64,000 nucleotides of DNA. Origin: Quillaja saponaria (lineage: Eukaryota > Streptophyta > Magnoliopsida > Fabales > Quillajaceae). A program made the position numbers and the translations under genes. The notes beneath the pieces are model-generated. The model saw only the letters and a list, made by a program, of their open reading frames with translations. It made no database searches and was not told the origin of the DNA. Position 1 is the stretch's first letter; every line of letters starts with the position of its first letter. Shown one piece after another: positions 24,178-35,286 of the stretch. Location of the stretch: NCBI GenBank assembly GCA_029379385.1, contig CM055606.1, forward strand, positions 4,526,001-4,590,000, read 5' to 3'.

Positions 24178-27100
24178 TGTCACACCCCTAATGGAGGCAT
24201 GACCGGCCGGAGGAATGGTAACCAAACCTCCGTAACCCTGATTCAAATAAAGAAACGACATTGACTCTTCACTGACCAATGAGTAAAACCAAGAAATTAT
24301 AAAGACAAAAGTTAACATTAACAGTTGGTTGATTATAACAAATCACACTTACTGAAAATTTCGACAGACTCAACATAATACAAAGACAATAAGGAGCACT
24401 GCTCCTTTCACACCATCAACAAAATAGGTATTAGAAGATTACACCATACCACATTCACACCCACAGTGCTAAAGTGACTGCAAACTTTCATCCTTAACTC
24501 CAAGTATGAGATTCTGAGGCATACCTTGTCGTCAAATCCTTAGCAAAACCTCGTATTAGTGATTAACTTCTTTTGAGATCCTGCTACTAAAAAATATAAC
24601 CACAAGAAAGGGGTGAGTCCTACGGACTCAGTGAGTGAAAAATCGTACCCAAAGGGTACTAGCGTCACACAACACAAGCATATAACATACGTAATAACAT
24701 TGCACGTATACATTGTAACGGTCATAAATTCAAAATTTACATGATACACAAGATCACAAATTTATCAGAGCAATGATATCAAACAAAGCAACCAAAGAGC
24801 CAACGAGTGACCCAGCCCCGCACAACATTATCACCCCCTACCTGGCATTTACGAGCCCGCACAACAAGTTAATCTCCGTATACAATCCATCCCACCGGGG
24901 CTGAGCACTCAATTTAAAAAAACATTTATCAGGATCATAATCTCTCATAATTTTAAATCAGGGTATCCTAGGTGCACCTGGATCTTAATTTCAGAGATAA
25001 AAATCATTTTTTTCAAAAAATGTTCACGAGTTGGCCCTTATTAACCACAAACAATGTCAACACAGTAACCAATATCAAGCAAACATTATTCAAGCCAAAT
25101 ACTGAAATACTCCACTAGCTTACTTTCCATGTATCACGCATATTCAAATACACATATAATCACACATACAAATCTAGCCCCTAAAGGCAACAATTAACCA
25201 CTCACCTGTTACCATTTTCATTCGTTACTTACACTTGCGTCCATGCGTCTCATCAGGATCACATTAGAATGTGGAATTGAAAGTCATATACCCCAATAAT
25301 ATTTAGTTCATAAACATTATTGTTGTAATCTTTTAGTTACTAAGCTTATATCTCAATTTATATAGGCTTATTTATGTAAATTTTTCGTTGAACTATTACA
25401 TGTCATTTAACGTAATTTGGACTTTGTGTAATAGTGTTAATAATAAAGGGGACACTTTAAATGTTTTGGCAATGTATAGAGTAGAAGAAATCACTAGAAA
25501 AGATAAAAAGCACTTAGTGAATTTGAAACATTGAAACTGTCTAAACTTAGGGTTTGGACCAATGTCCACTTTAACGGTCATATTTTTCTCTAGGAAACTC
25601 CGAATCCAGTTTCGTAAAATTTATAAAATACTAGACACATGTAGATTTATAATAGTATATCATTTGTAATTTTTAGATTTGTATATCAATACAATTTATT
25701 ATTTGAAGTTACATCAAATTTTGCAGTACGCTGAATTTTTGACAACTTTGACCTTACCTTAGTTAATTGAACATAACTTTCTCTACGAAAAACAAAACCC
25801 GATTCTGTTTGTTGGGTTTATTAATAGAAAATTATATCTATATTTATTATTTAGACACTTTTGCTATAATCTATCACGAACCCACTCAATTTCTCACATG
25901 ATCCAAAAACAGGATACCACGAATCCTGCCTAACCTAACCGGAATCTAACAGATATACCTCATAACATATTTAGAACCAAGCTACGAAATTTTGTAAACC
26001 ATATCTCAAGACCATAAGCTACATTTTATATTTTGAACTCTTAATTTAATTATGCTCCGAAGACACTCGAAATACTGAATTTATGTAACCCACGAAATCT
26101 GTCTCCTGCACCCCTTCAAAACCACTTAACTCACATTTTTCAACACTTTATTAGACTTTGATTTATAATTTAAACTTCCCTAGCTTCTCATATTCTAACC
26201 TTTAATACATATATTATACTTCAAAACATTAAGGGTTGTGCTTTTTATTTACATTTCATCTAGGAAATATATATATAGAATTCCTGAATGTCTGAAACTC
26301 CTAAGAATTGTTGAAAGCCATTGGTATTTCGATTTGTTATAGGGTGGGGACAATTATCTTCAATTGATTTCTCCCTTCACTTTTATTTGATTATGGGAAC
26401 AAATTAGGTGCTAAATTATGTGTTCTGTTCCTTATGATACCCAATAGCCAAATAAGTAAATAGCAAGAGAAATGACCTGTATGATATATCCAAGACCAGA
26501 CCTCTGAAACAAGACAACTCATCTTTCTAAAACTCTTCATTATAATCAGATTCATTGTCGTCGAAAATAGCCTCATCACTAACACTGGGGCGGGCTTGGC
26601 ATTGTAACGAGTGGATTTATTGTTCCAAGAAGATAAAGAAGAGTGAAGTCTAGTACTAGAACCAATATACCTTAACCTTCGCTTATGGGTTCGAATTGAA
26701 CTGAGTTTATAGTCACATGGGTCCTTTTGATCCAACCGAAAGGAAACTCCCTCATCATTGGAGAGAAGTTTTAAGCGTCCTTGTGTCGTGAACTGTGCCA
26801 TCCTCTTCACGAACACACAAAGAAGCTCCTTCCACCTCCGTAAGCTAAGGCCTCTCTACTGCTGCTGGCGTTGATGAAGGGTGCTCTACCAATTTGAGGT
26901 AAGAGGGCAATACAACAATGTAAAGACCTAAGGAAAGGAAGGAACTTGGCTGCCTATTAGTTCCCATGTCCACTGCTGAATCTAGATTGCACTTGTTTTC
27001 AGTTCCTACACCTACCAGCAACGCCACACACACACAAAGGAACAAGCTGCTTTCACAAGTAGGAGAAGTGGGGTTCACCGCCAGAGGGGAACCAACAAAA

Positions 27101-27616
27101 CAGGGCCTCCTAGAACTTTCAGGAAGCAGGGGACAAAGAACTCCAAGGTGGTGGACAACAACAAAGATTAAAAAAAAGGGTAGAAAAGAAGTGATTCAAA
27201 GAAAACGTGAAGGAATCAATTGGTAGAAATATAATAGGAATAAAATAAATATCAATAAAATAAAGTCAATGTAAGAAATAGGAGATGTATGACTCCAACT
27301 ATATATATATATGTGTGTACTAATTTATTGTATTTATACATTAATTTTATTTATCAATAAAATTACATGAAAAAAAATCAAGATCACAATCAAGTAAGTC
27401 GAAATTACTTGTATGTATTATTTTATCTATACTTGCTCTTTTTTTTTTTTTTTTTGGTCAAAACATATATTAAATTATTCAAGTTTCAAATTTGAATATT
27501 GGTTATAACATGTTTAATTGTATAGTGATTGATTTAATTTATTTATTTTATAACTCTAATTTACACATTATGTCTAGAACTCGCTTTTACGTTATTGATT
27601 TAGGATGGTTATAACA
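24178..27616 (-). repeat. Solo chromovirus LTR inside Tat integrase, TSD GATCT
   Basis: The copy runs from TGTCACACCCC to GGTTATAACA and is flanked by perfect 5-bp duplications GATCT at 24173-24177 and 27617-27621. Removing the insert and one duplication brings the two integrase halves together. Length is 3,439 bp. Frames such as 26391-26816 and 26845-27078 lie in the AC-rich LTR interior and match no known protein. It is the youngest layer of the nest. Confidence 0.95.
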
Positions 27617-27621
27617 GATCT

Positions 27622-28400
27622 ACCTTTTTCTTTAATTCTTCCAGGGGTACCTTATAAACAGCTTCTACCTGGCCGTTGGCCTGAGGGTAGGCTACCAACG
27701 AAAAACGTAAGTCAATTCCCAGTTCTGAGTACCAGGATTTAGTAGGTCGGCAATCAAACTGCCTTCCATGGTCAGTAACTATGGCTTTTGGTATTCCAAA
27801 ATGATAGATTATGTGTTTCCAAAAGAACTTATCTACGGTTTTGGCATTGATTGAGGTCGTCAGCTTTGCTTCAGCCCATTTGGTAAAGTAATCACAAGTT
27901 ACCAAAATGAACTTTTTCACCTTTCCCATTCTTCCCCCAGGAAAAGGTCCTAGAATATCCAAACCCCATATAGCAAAGGGCCAAGGGCTGATGAAGGATG
28001 TTAGTCTGTTCGGGGGTAACCTTGGCATCCTAGCCGACTTCTGGCAATTGTCACACTTCTTCACCCACAACTTGGCATCTTCCTGAAAGGTAGGCCAAAA
28101 ATATCCCGTTCTCAAAACTTTCTGCGCCAGAGCTCTATAACCTATAAGTGCTCCACAAACACCCCTATGCACTTCGTCTAATACATATTCTGACTCTTCC
28201 TCGGACAGGCATTTCAAATACGGGCGAGTATAGGACCTCCTGTACAAACGGTCCTGTATCATGCAATATCTTGCAGCTCTTCTTTTGACAACTTTTGCTT
28301 CCACTGTATCTGAAGGGAGCCCGTCCGATTGAATATAATCTACTAGAGGAGTCATCCATGATCGACCCGACGTTCCGACAGCCTAAAGTTTTAGACTCTT
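27622..28400 (-). pseudogene. Tat integrase, zinc-binding and catalytic core part
   Basis: The main frame (27609-28355, 248 residues, its last few codons inside the inserted LTR) has an H2C2 zinc-binding region (HRGVCGALIGYRALAQKVLR ... CDNCQK), then the core with the catalytic D in WGLDILGPFPGG, the second D in IVTDHGRQFD and the E in NGQVEAVYK. So the DDE triad is visible. It is continued by 23675-24172 after the LTR insertion. Upstream it runs into the RNase H tail in another frame. It is a Ty3/gypsy integrase that would insert retrotransposon DNA, but is inactive here. Confidence 0.9.
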
Positions 28401-28490
28401 CATAAATCGGTCTTTTCAAAGTATAGATTCGAGCCTTCATCTTATCACATCCGTGGAGCTTAGAGAGCTCATCCGCTTGCCCATTCATAT
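28401..28490 (-). pseudogene. RNase H C-terminal remnant
   Basis: The minus-strand frame starting at 28488 reads MNGQADELSKLHG, the end of the gypsy RNase H domain (N-x-x-A-D-x-L-S-K-L). Everything upstream of it in RNase H, and all of reverse transcriptase, is missing; protease sequence ends just beyond, near 28500. Confidence 0.75.
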
Positions 28491-28499
28491 TCCATGAAT

Positions 28500-28840
28500 C
28501 CCACCAGCGATCCTTTAAACGGCTTCAGTGTTTGCCTTGAGATTCCAATTTGATCAAAGCATTTCGAGTACATAATGTCAGCCGAGCTCCCATTGTCAAT
28601 CAGGACTCTCTGCACCTGATAATTGGCGATCTTTGTGGACACAATCAGAGCGTCTTTGTGAGGACTCTCGATCCCCCGCAGATCCTCATCAAAAAAAGTT
28701 ATGACTCCGGAGGGACGCTCTTCTCTAGACTTCTTAGGCCGCAACTCCACCGATAGTGGCCTCCTTGTATACTGCTTCCTTTCCGACGACGTCCTACCCG
28801 CTGGCAAAAATCCACCGACAATCATGTGTATGATGCTCAC
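28500..28840 (-). pseudogene. Retrotransposon aspartic protease remnant
   Basis: Within a minus-strand frame, STKIANYQVQRVLIDNGSSA followed by DIMYSKCFDQIGI matches the gypsy protease region, with D-N-G-S-S-A-D-I as the active-site stretch. In Tat elements this stretch commonly has N or G instead of the canonical T/S after the D. The following KPFKGSLVGF is the usual next block. The frame ends abruptly at the deletion junction near 28495. Confidence 0.8.
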
Positions 28841-28899
28841 TACATTCCCCCTGTCCTCAAGAGACCTTGAAGGTCTTCTGTTATTGTCTACACTTTTTC

Positions 28900-30182
28900 T
28901 GTTATATCCGGGTTACTCAAAACTGCGAGAAGAGTGCTCGCCAAGAGACCTGACATCTTAGTGTGCCCTTCTGGCCCCCTCTCGCTGAACGAACTTGGTC
29001 AAACAACCTCTCTTGATCAAATTCTCTATTTCGTCTTTCAGCGTAAAATAATCCTCGGTATCATGTCTCGGGCTTCTTTGAATTAAGCAAAACTTGGAGT
29101 TGTCACCATTTTTATTTCCTAGTTTCAGGGTTGGAGGAAATTTTTGAACCCCTCTTGATTGGACAACCAAAATAACCGCTGATCAGGTATTATTCAGCTA
29201 CCTATAATTGTCATATTTTCGGCGAGTAGGTGTTTGCTTTCTCCTATCCCTCCTTCCTCTATGCTTCCTTTGGTGACCTGTTAGAGCATCACGAAGTTCG
29301 GGCTGAGCGTTGCCTTTTGGGAGGCTGGTATGAAGATGCTACCAGATCCCAATCTGATTCCTCTTGATTGATATACTCCTCCTCTCACTTCATGAACTTT
29401 TCCAAAGTCTTCGGCGTTCTTCTGTTTAAACTGTTCCTAAACTTAGATTTCTTCAGGCCGGCTATCAAAGCGACTATCACTACTTGGGGATTTACATCCT
29501 CCACTTCCAAAGCATCACAATTAAAACGTCCTACGAACTCTTTAAGGGGCTCCTCGTCACCCTACTTAAGAGACAAAAGATAAGTGGCGTCCTTCTTGTG
29601 CCTTCTATTCGTCATAAAATGACGTCTGAATTGAGAAACCAATTGTCCAAAAGAGTGAATGGAATCCTGTTTAAGTTGGGCAAACCACTATCTCGCGCTG
29701 CCTTTTAAAGTAGAGCCGAAAGCCTTGCACATCACCTGATCGGGAACGCCATACAATAGCATGAAAGATTCAAACCCGATCACGAAATCATCAAGATTTG
29801 AGGTTCCATGATATTGCTCCAAAGCCGGGATTTTAACCCCTTGAGGGATAAGGCAGTCAGTTACACTTTTTGTAAAAGGATGACGAGCTTCTGTGTGATC
29901 TGCGGGGTATTCGACCCTTGGTTCCGCCCTAACTTCTGCCATTCGGCCGCTCCCTGAGCTTTCAACCAAATCTTCGAATTGAATTCTCCACAGGGCCCTA
30001 GGGGGCGACTTATCAACTCGCGTAGCCGAGATTTCTCCTAAGGCGGTCATAATCTCAGCGTATTGCTTCTGAGTAACCGGAGTGTCAGGGTCTATGGTGG
30101 GAATAGGAAGTGATCTAGCTTCTACGCCCTTTCCCATTCCCGACCTACGTTGCTCCTCAAACTCTTCTTCTCTGTTTTCCAT
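28900..30182 (-). pseudogene. Tat gag, interrupted
   Basis: The likely start is MENREEEFEEQRR at 30182, 35 bases inside the PBS. The capsid-like part reads IPALEQYHGTSNLDDFVIGF and VMCKAFGSTLKGSAR, then a TAG at about 29688, then WFAQLKQDSIHSFGQLVSQF in the same frame. Further on are GDEEPLKEFVGRFN and a Cys/His-type segment near 29000-29100 (FCLIQRSPRHDTEDYFTLKD). Several stops and frame changes make it inactive. Gag forms the particle shell; this sequence type is characteristic of Tat/Retand elements. Confidence 0.85.
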
Positions 30183-30216
30183 GTCGGTTATAAGTTGATA
30201 AGCTAAATCAAATAGC

Positions 30217-30235
30217 TTCCCACAGACGGCGCCAA
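30217..30235 (-). other. Primer binding site of Tat element
   Basis: On the minus strand, directly inside the 5' LTR, the sequence is TTGGCGCCGTCTGTGGGAA. The first nine bases after the leading T (TGGCGCCGT) fit the 3' end of plant Asp tRNA, the rest less well. This form is common among Tat-like plant gypsy elements. Confidence 0.75.
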
Positions 30236-30647
30236 TGTTAATGTCAAAGTAAACCTGCACGGGTTACGGGAATAAATGGTCTCAAAGTAGCCTTTGGATG
30301 ATCTTTTGTGGCTGGAGTGTTTTAACTTGTCGTGGCGACCTGGCGACCTGGATTCCTGGCGTTCTCGTGTCCTACAAAATAGAGGACGGGAGCCGAGTCT
30401 AGGGTGAACTCCTAAGATCCTCCGATGAGTAAGTCAGAAAGGGGAGAGCTCAGTAAATGGTAAGAAGAGGAGAGGTAACTTAAAAAGACTTTCACCTTTG
30501 GTTTTTCTTACCCTCTTGACGAACATAACATGTATATATAGAGTAGAAGAGCACTAGCACGGGCCACCGAAACTGTTCAAGTTAGCAAGTGATAGGCAAC
30601 CGCCACGTGGCATACTCTCATTGGATGTCATTTTACTATATTAAACA
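30236..30647 (-). repeat. 5' LTR of Tat element, with TATA and G-box
   Basis: This 412-bp LTR has ends TGTTAATG and TTAAACA. In the minus direction a CACGTG G-box (30604-30609) is followed about 65 bases later by a TATA stretch (TATATATACA, 30531-30540), a plausible promoter for the element. Confidence 0.88.
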
Positions 30648-31545
30648 CTTAGATAGTTAGAATTGTCCTTCTCTGTCGTATCCCTTAGGTTCTCTTCATA
30701 TTTGAAAGTTCCAGCCCTTGTGATAAAAGAAACGGCTTTAGAAGCCTTATTTATTATCTCTTGATATTATTGTTCACTACCATGCACTTGTTATCATGCC
30801 TATACCTGCTAAAATATGTGATTATGTAACATATCTTTATATATAGTCTATCAAGTAAATGCATGTCTTGGTCGAGAACTTGATAGAGGAATTGACTTAT
30901 GTAGCAAATTGCTCACCGAATTCATGCATTCCTGTGGTAATTTTTTTTTCAATCGAGAGCCTTCATATGGCTTACTTTCAATTCTGTTTTGCTTATCTTG
31001 ACTTTTAATAAGAGTTTCTCTCTGGGAATCTTTTCGTTTCTTTCTTTTCTTTTCTTTTTTTCTCTGTTTTGCTCTCTGTAATTCCCTTCTAAACCTCTAT
31101 TGAAACTAAGCTCCTCTTAATTTTTGAAGATTAAATACTAGAAAATTCAACGATACTAAAAGCACCCATAAATCTAAGACCAAAATAATAAGTCATTTCA
31201 GTAAAGAGAAGCATATAAGTAAATCAAAACTGCTAGCAAATAACACTAAGCAGCTAATGGCTAATAAGAAGGAAGAATACCTTGTGAAATATAATATCAA
31301 TATTATGCATCATCTTGAAGAAAATCAAATTCAAAACTTTCATGTAAAATTCAAAGGAAATTGATTCCCAATAGACCAAACACAAGAAATAAGAAACAAG
31401 GGAACACAAAAACTGATATGGAAATAATAATAATATATTATTATTTACAGTGGTAGTCAGGAAGACAAAGTAAAAGCAAAGAATGTGTAGAATATTTACA
31501 TGACTATTGAAGTATAAATTTTAGATAATTAACTGTATTAATATA
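30648..31545 (+). other. Non-LTR-like segment, probably captured host DNA
   Basis: This lies between the Tat element and the point where family LTR similarity resumes. No reading frame was recognised. T-rich runs near 31040-31070 and the helicase exon/intron just before the Tat element suggest host intron or untranslated sequence, but this is inference. Confidence 0.35.
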
Positions 31546-33305
31546 CACATCTAAATAATACATATGATACCTATCTAGAAAGAGATACTTGCCTATTAAT
31601 AAATCTAACAAACGGAATTGAAATTTCTTTTTCCTAGAAAAAGTTATGTTCAAATAATTAAGATAAAGTCAGAATTGTCAAAATCTTGCGTTTTACAGAC
31701 TTTGATGTAACTTCAAAGAATAAACTGTATTGATATATAAATCTAAAATTTTTAAATGATATACCATTATAAAGCTACATGTGTCTAGTATTTAATAAAT
31801 TTTATGAAACTAGATTTGCAACTTTCTAAGGAAAAATATGACTATTAGAGTAAAAACTGGTCTAAATCCCAAGTTTAGACAGTTTCAATATTTTTAACTC
31901 ACTAGTGTTTTTCTATCATTTCTAATAGTTTCTTCTACCATATGCATTGTCAAGATATTTAAAATGTCTTTTCATTATTAACCTTACTATATAAAGTATA
32001 ATTCATACTACTTAACATGTAATAGCTTAATATATAACTTTCAAAAGAGACTTATATAAGTTGGTATGTATATAAGCTTAGTAATTAAAAGATTTTAACG
32101 ATAACATTTATGAATTGAATATCATTTGGAATTATGAATTTCAGTTCTGGACCCTTTTGTGGGCCTGATGACATACGTGAGCGCAAGACAAAATGATGAA
32201 CAAGATTTGTAAACCAGTGAGTGGTCAATTGCTGTCTTTAGGGGCTAGATTATTATATATGATTAAATGTGCACTTGAATATACGTGATATATAGAAAAT
32301 AAGAAAGTATAGTATTTCAGTGATGTATTTGATTTATGTTTGTTTAATATTGGTTGTAATTGATAAGGGCCAATAAAGTAAAGTTTTTATGAAAAAATGA
32401 TTTTATCTCTGAAATTAAAAATCCAAATGTACCTAGGATATGTTGATTTGAAACTATGAGATATTCTGATTCTGATAAATGTTTTGAAAGGTTTGAGTGC
32501 TCAGCCCCAATGGGATGGATTATGTACGAAGATTAATCTGTTGTGCAGGCAAGTAAATGCCCGGTGAGGAGGTGATACTGTTATGCGGGGCTGAATTACT
32601 CGTTGGCCCTTTGTTTGCTTTGTATGTTGTGATTGCTTTGATTAATTTGTGATTCTATGAATCATATAAGTTGTGTATTTACAACAATTACAAATATATA
32701 CGTGTATTTTAAATTAAGTCATAATGTTATTATATATATGTTATATACTTGTGTTGAGTGATGCTAGTATCTTTTGGGTATAGTTTTTCACTCACGGAGT
32801 CCGTAAGACTCGTCCCACTCTTGTGGATTTTTTTTAGTAACAAGAGTTCTATATGTGGCATCGTCGAGCTAATGACCTGTAGACAAAGTATGACAAGGTA
32901 TTTTCCAGGATTTCAAACTTGAAGCCAAATATGAAAGTTTGCAGTCACTCTAGGATTGTGGGGTGTCTAATTCCATATGATGTAATAGTCTAATTATTTG
33001 TCTTGTTTATGACGTGGTTGGAGCGAAGCTCCTTGTTGCCTTTGTGTTATTGTTATGTGAACCCATGAACTAACGTGTTTGTATTTTGAGGCATGTTCCA
33101 TATTACAGGGAATTTCTGTCAAATTTTTTAGTAAATTGTTAATTGTTTTAGGAAATAAATTTTACAGTGATTCTATTTTAGAAAAGTTACTTTTATTTTT
33201 TAGTTGGGTCAAGAGTCATGTTTGTTACTTTGTTTTGAAGTTAGGGTTACGGAGATTTGGTTATCCAATCATCCGACCAATCATGTATACGTGAGTGGTG
33301 TGACA
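31546..33305 (+). repeat. Chromovirus LTR, plus strand, second part
   Basis: From about 31546 the sequence matches 49340-51699 directly and 24178-25870 in reverse complement. It ends GAGTGGTGTGACA at 33305, followed by TTATG (33306-33310), the partner of the duplication at 18093-18097. It carries the conserved GGGCTGAATTACTCG and GGTTACGGAGATTTGG blocks. Confidence 0.9.
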
Positions 33306-33310
33306 TTATG

Positions 33311-34298
33311 CACCTATTACACTTGTAATAATAACACCTTAAAATCAAACTTAATTCTCAAGATTGCCCTTTTTAACGCTTGAAATAAGGAATAGTTTAA
33401 ACCCCCACAACTTCATAACATGTATGCGAGCATATTAGTTGCCTCTTTTCATGATACCCATATGATAGCATGGAGGATGGCCAATGAAAATTGTTATGGG
33501 ACAAGGCATAGATGGTTGATAAGCTTTTCTCCTTCACAGCTTCAACAAACCAAAATAGAACATAGTAACAACCTCTATCACATCAACTTATAGCCCCAAA
33601 TTTCAACACTCATACACCCTACACACACCACTACTTTTAGCACTCATGGACAGGGAAAGTAATTCACACAAATGGTTGGAATTTTTGGTCTAAAACATCA
33701 CACACACCTACTTATTTATCTAGAAGCAACTCCTAAAGAGCTTTAAAGCTCATGGTGGCTCAACACTCCCCATGGATGAACTAGTTTCACAGCTGTCTAC
33801 CCAAAGCAAAGTAGCCATCTCAACAGCTAACAAGGCTGCAACTCAACAAGAAAGAAAAGATTCACTCATGGTCAAATGAAAGAAGAAGGAAGGAGAGTTT
33901 TTATTTTACCTTGAACTTGAGCAAGAAGAAAAATCAAGATTTCTTAAGCTGAAAGAAGAAGAGCCATGGGCAGTTTCACTAGAGCCGAAATCAGAGGAGC
34001 TCAGCAAGACCACAAGGAAGTGAGGCGATGCTCCAAGTAAGGGAGGAAAGAAAGAAAAAAAAATTCTATAGTCAAAAGTTAAAAATTTAATTTGTGGTGT
34101 ACAAATTTTTTAATTTATTTATCTTTTTTTTTTCTTTTACTTATATATCCATAGATATTTATCTAGTTTAGTTTTCTTTAGTTACATTATATTTCACACT
34201 AAAAAAAATTTCACCCAAGATGTTTGCAACAGGATACTAACGTACTAAGTTATGACAATTATATTTAAAATTTGACTTTATGATATCAGGTTATAACA
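33311..34298 (-). repeat. Chromovirus LTR, continuation of 15703-18097
   Basis: This is the remaining third of the minus-strand LTR. It resumes after the TTATG duplication, contains the AC-rich block typical of the family and ends CAGGTTATAACA, followed by TAAAA (34299-34303), matching 15698-15702. Confidence 0.85.
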
Positions 34299-34444
34299 TA
34301 AAAAATATTTATGTCATAGTAAAAACTCATAGGGGTATTTAAGAAAATAAAATTTCTTCTACTTAAACCACTTTTATATCATAAACAAATAGATAAATTT
34401 AAAAAAATTCATAAATTTATATATATATAAATATAAATATATAT

Positions 34445-34629
34445 AAAAAAAAAAGGACTCACCCGGTGCACAAAGTGCTCCTCGGCTATTGCGGGGGTAG
34501 GAGGAGGGTGGGCGCACATGTACGCAGTCTTTCCCTTACATTTCTGCTAAGAGGCTGTTTCCACGCCTCAAACCCGTGACCTACAGGTCACCAAAGGAAC
34601 AACTTTACCGTTGCACCAAGGCTCGCCCT
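34445..34629 (-). mobile_element. tRNA-derived SINE (Au-SINE type)
   Basis: Read on the minus strand it begins GGGCGAGCCTTGGTGCAACG, with a polymerase III A-box (TGGTGCAACGG) and a B-box (GGTCACGGGTTTGAG), continues GGAAACAGCCTCTTAGCAGA and ends GGGTGAGTCC plus a T-run. Order and wording match the Au SINE family of flowering plants. The flanks are both TATAAATATATA-like, consistent with a target duplication in AT-rich DNA. It is absent at the equivalent place in unit 2 (about 35690), an internal empty site. SINEs depend on LINE enzymes in trans. Confidence 0.9.
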
Positions 34630-34630
34630 C

Positions 34631-34635
<5 letters not shown>

Positions 34636-34692
<57 letters not shown>
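34636..34692. repeat. (TA)n microsatellite next to the SINE
   Basis: An almost pure TA tract of more than 50 bases abuts the SINE, probably grown from its AT-rich target site. Confidence 0.9.
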
Positions 34693-34695
<3 letters not shown>

Positions 34696-35286
34696 TCTTA
34701 TTATGGGAGATGAATTAAAAGTTAAAAAAATAATATTTATAATTATAAAACTATACTCTTAATAGTTTTTTTTAATTCATAGTATTTAAAAAAAAATCAC
34801 AAATTTTAGCAGAACTAAAAAATATTATAATTATTAAAATCTTATTAAACCAAAAAAATAGAAGAATTCAATCTTAACTATTATTGACATATAATCATGA
34901 AAACACACCTAATATTTCTTTTAATCTATAGTAATTTGACTAATTTCTTAAAATTTTAATTCATAAATTTGAGAAAAACTTAAAAATTATAATTATTAGG
35001 AACTTATTAAACAAAAGAAATTGAGAAAGTTAATCGTAATTACTATTAATATATAATTATCAAAAATTATAAATTTATTATGATTAAAAGGAGTTAATAA
35101 AAAAGAAATTAATAGTCCTAAAACAATTGCAATCTTATTGATACTAAAATGGAGAAAAATTAGAACAAAGAATAGTTTATTTGAAGCAAAATAACTATGT
35201 AATTTTAAAAGCTCATAAATGTAATTATAAAAACTCATAAGGGTATTGAAGAGAATCAATGATTCTTCCCTTAAGCCACTTTTATA

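Larger units (their letters stand above)
19562..30647 (-). mobile_element. Tat/Retand-type Ty3/gypsy retrotransposon, defective
   Basis: Two LTRs of about 0.41 kb bound an internal region carrying, on the minus strand, PBS, gag, protease, the tail of RNase H, integrase, a tandem-repeat 3' untranslated region and an antisense gene. The LTR ends are TGTTAATG and TTAAACA. Gag and integrase sequence types, the antisense gene between integrase and 3' LTR and the 3' tandem repeats together point to the Tat lineage. Reverse transcriptase is absent. The internal region is visibly GC-richer than its surroundings. Candidate target duplications (CAAAG at 19557-19561, CTTAG at 30648-30652) do not match well. 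The 24178-27616 LTR is a later insertion in it. Confidence 0.88.
34304..35286. repeat. AT-rich repeat unit 1, right part
   Basis: It matches 35570-36440 in order: GTATTTAAGAAAATAAAATT, GGGAGATGAATTAAAAGTT, ATAGTATTTAAAAAAAA and TATTAGGAACTTATTAAA. It contains an inserted SINE and a TA tract that unit 2 lacks. No protein was recognised; the frame at 34996-35259 is chance in AT-rich DNA. Confidence 0.8.

Noticed and set aside
26391..26816. 141-residue minus-strand ORF
   Set aside because: It is inside the solo LTR 24178-27616. There is no recognisable domain, and equivalent LTR positions elsewhere are not open.
30648..30652. CTTAG as target duplication of the Tat element
   Set aside because: It matches the left flank CAAAG at only 3 of 5 positions, so I do not claim it.
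33311..34298. Independent truncated LTR copy
   Set aside because: The TTATG and TAAAA duplications show it is the continuation of the LTR that begins at 15703.
34456..34629. Functional tRNA gene
   Set aside because: A- and B-box-like sequences are present, but the arrangement, length and T-run tail are those of a SINE and no cloverleaf is completed.
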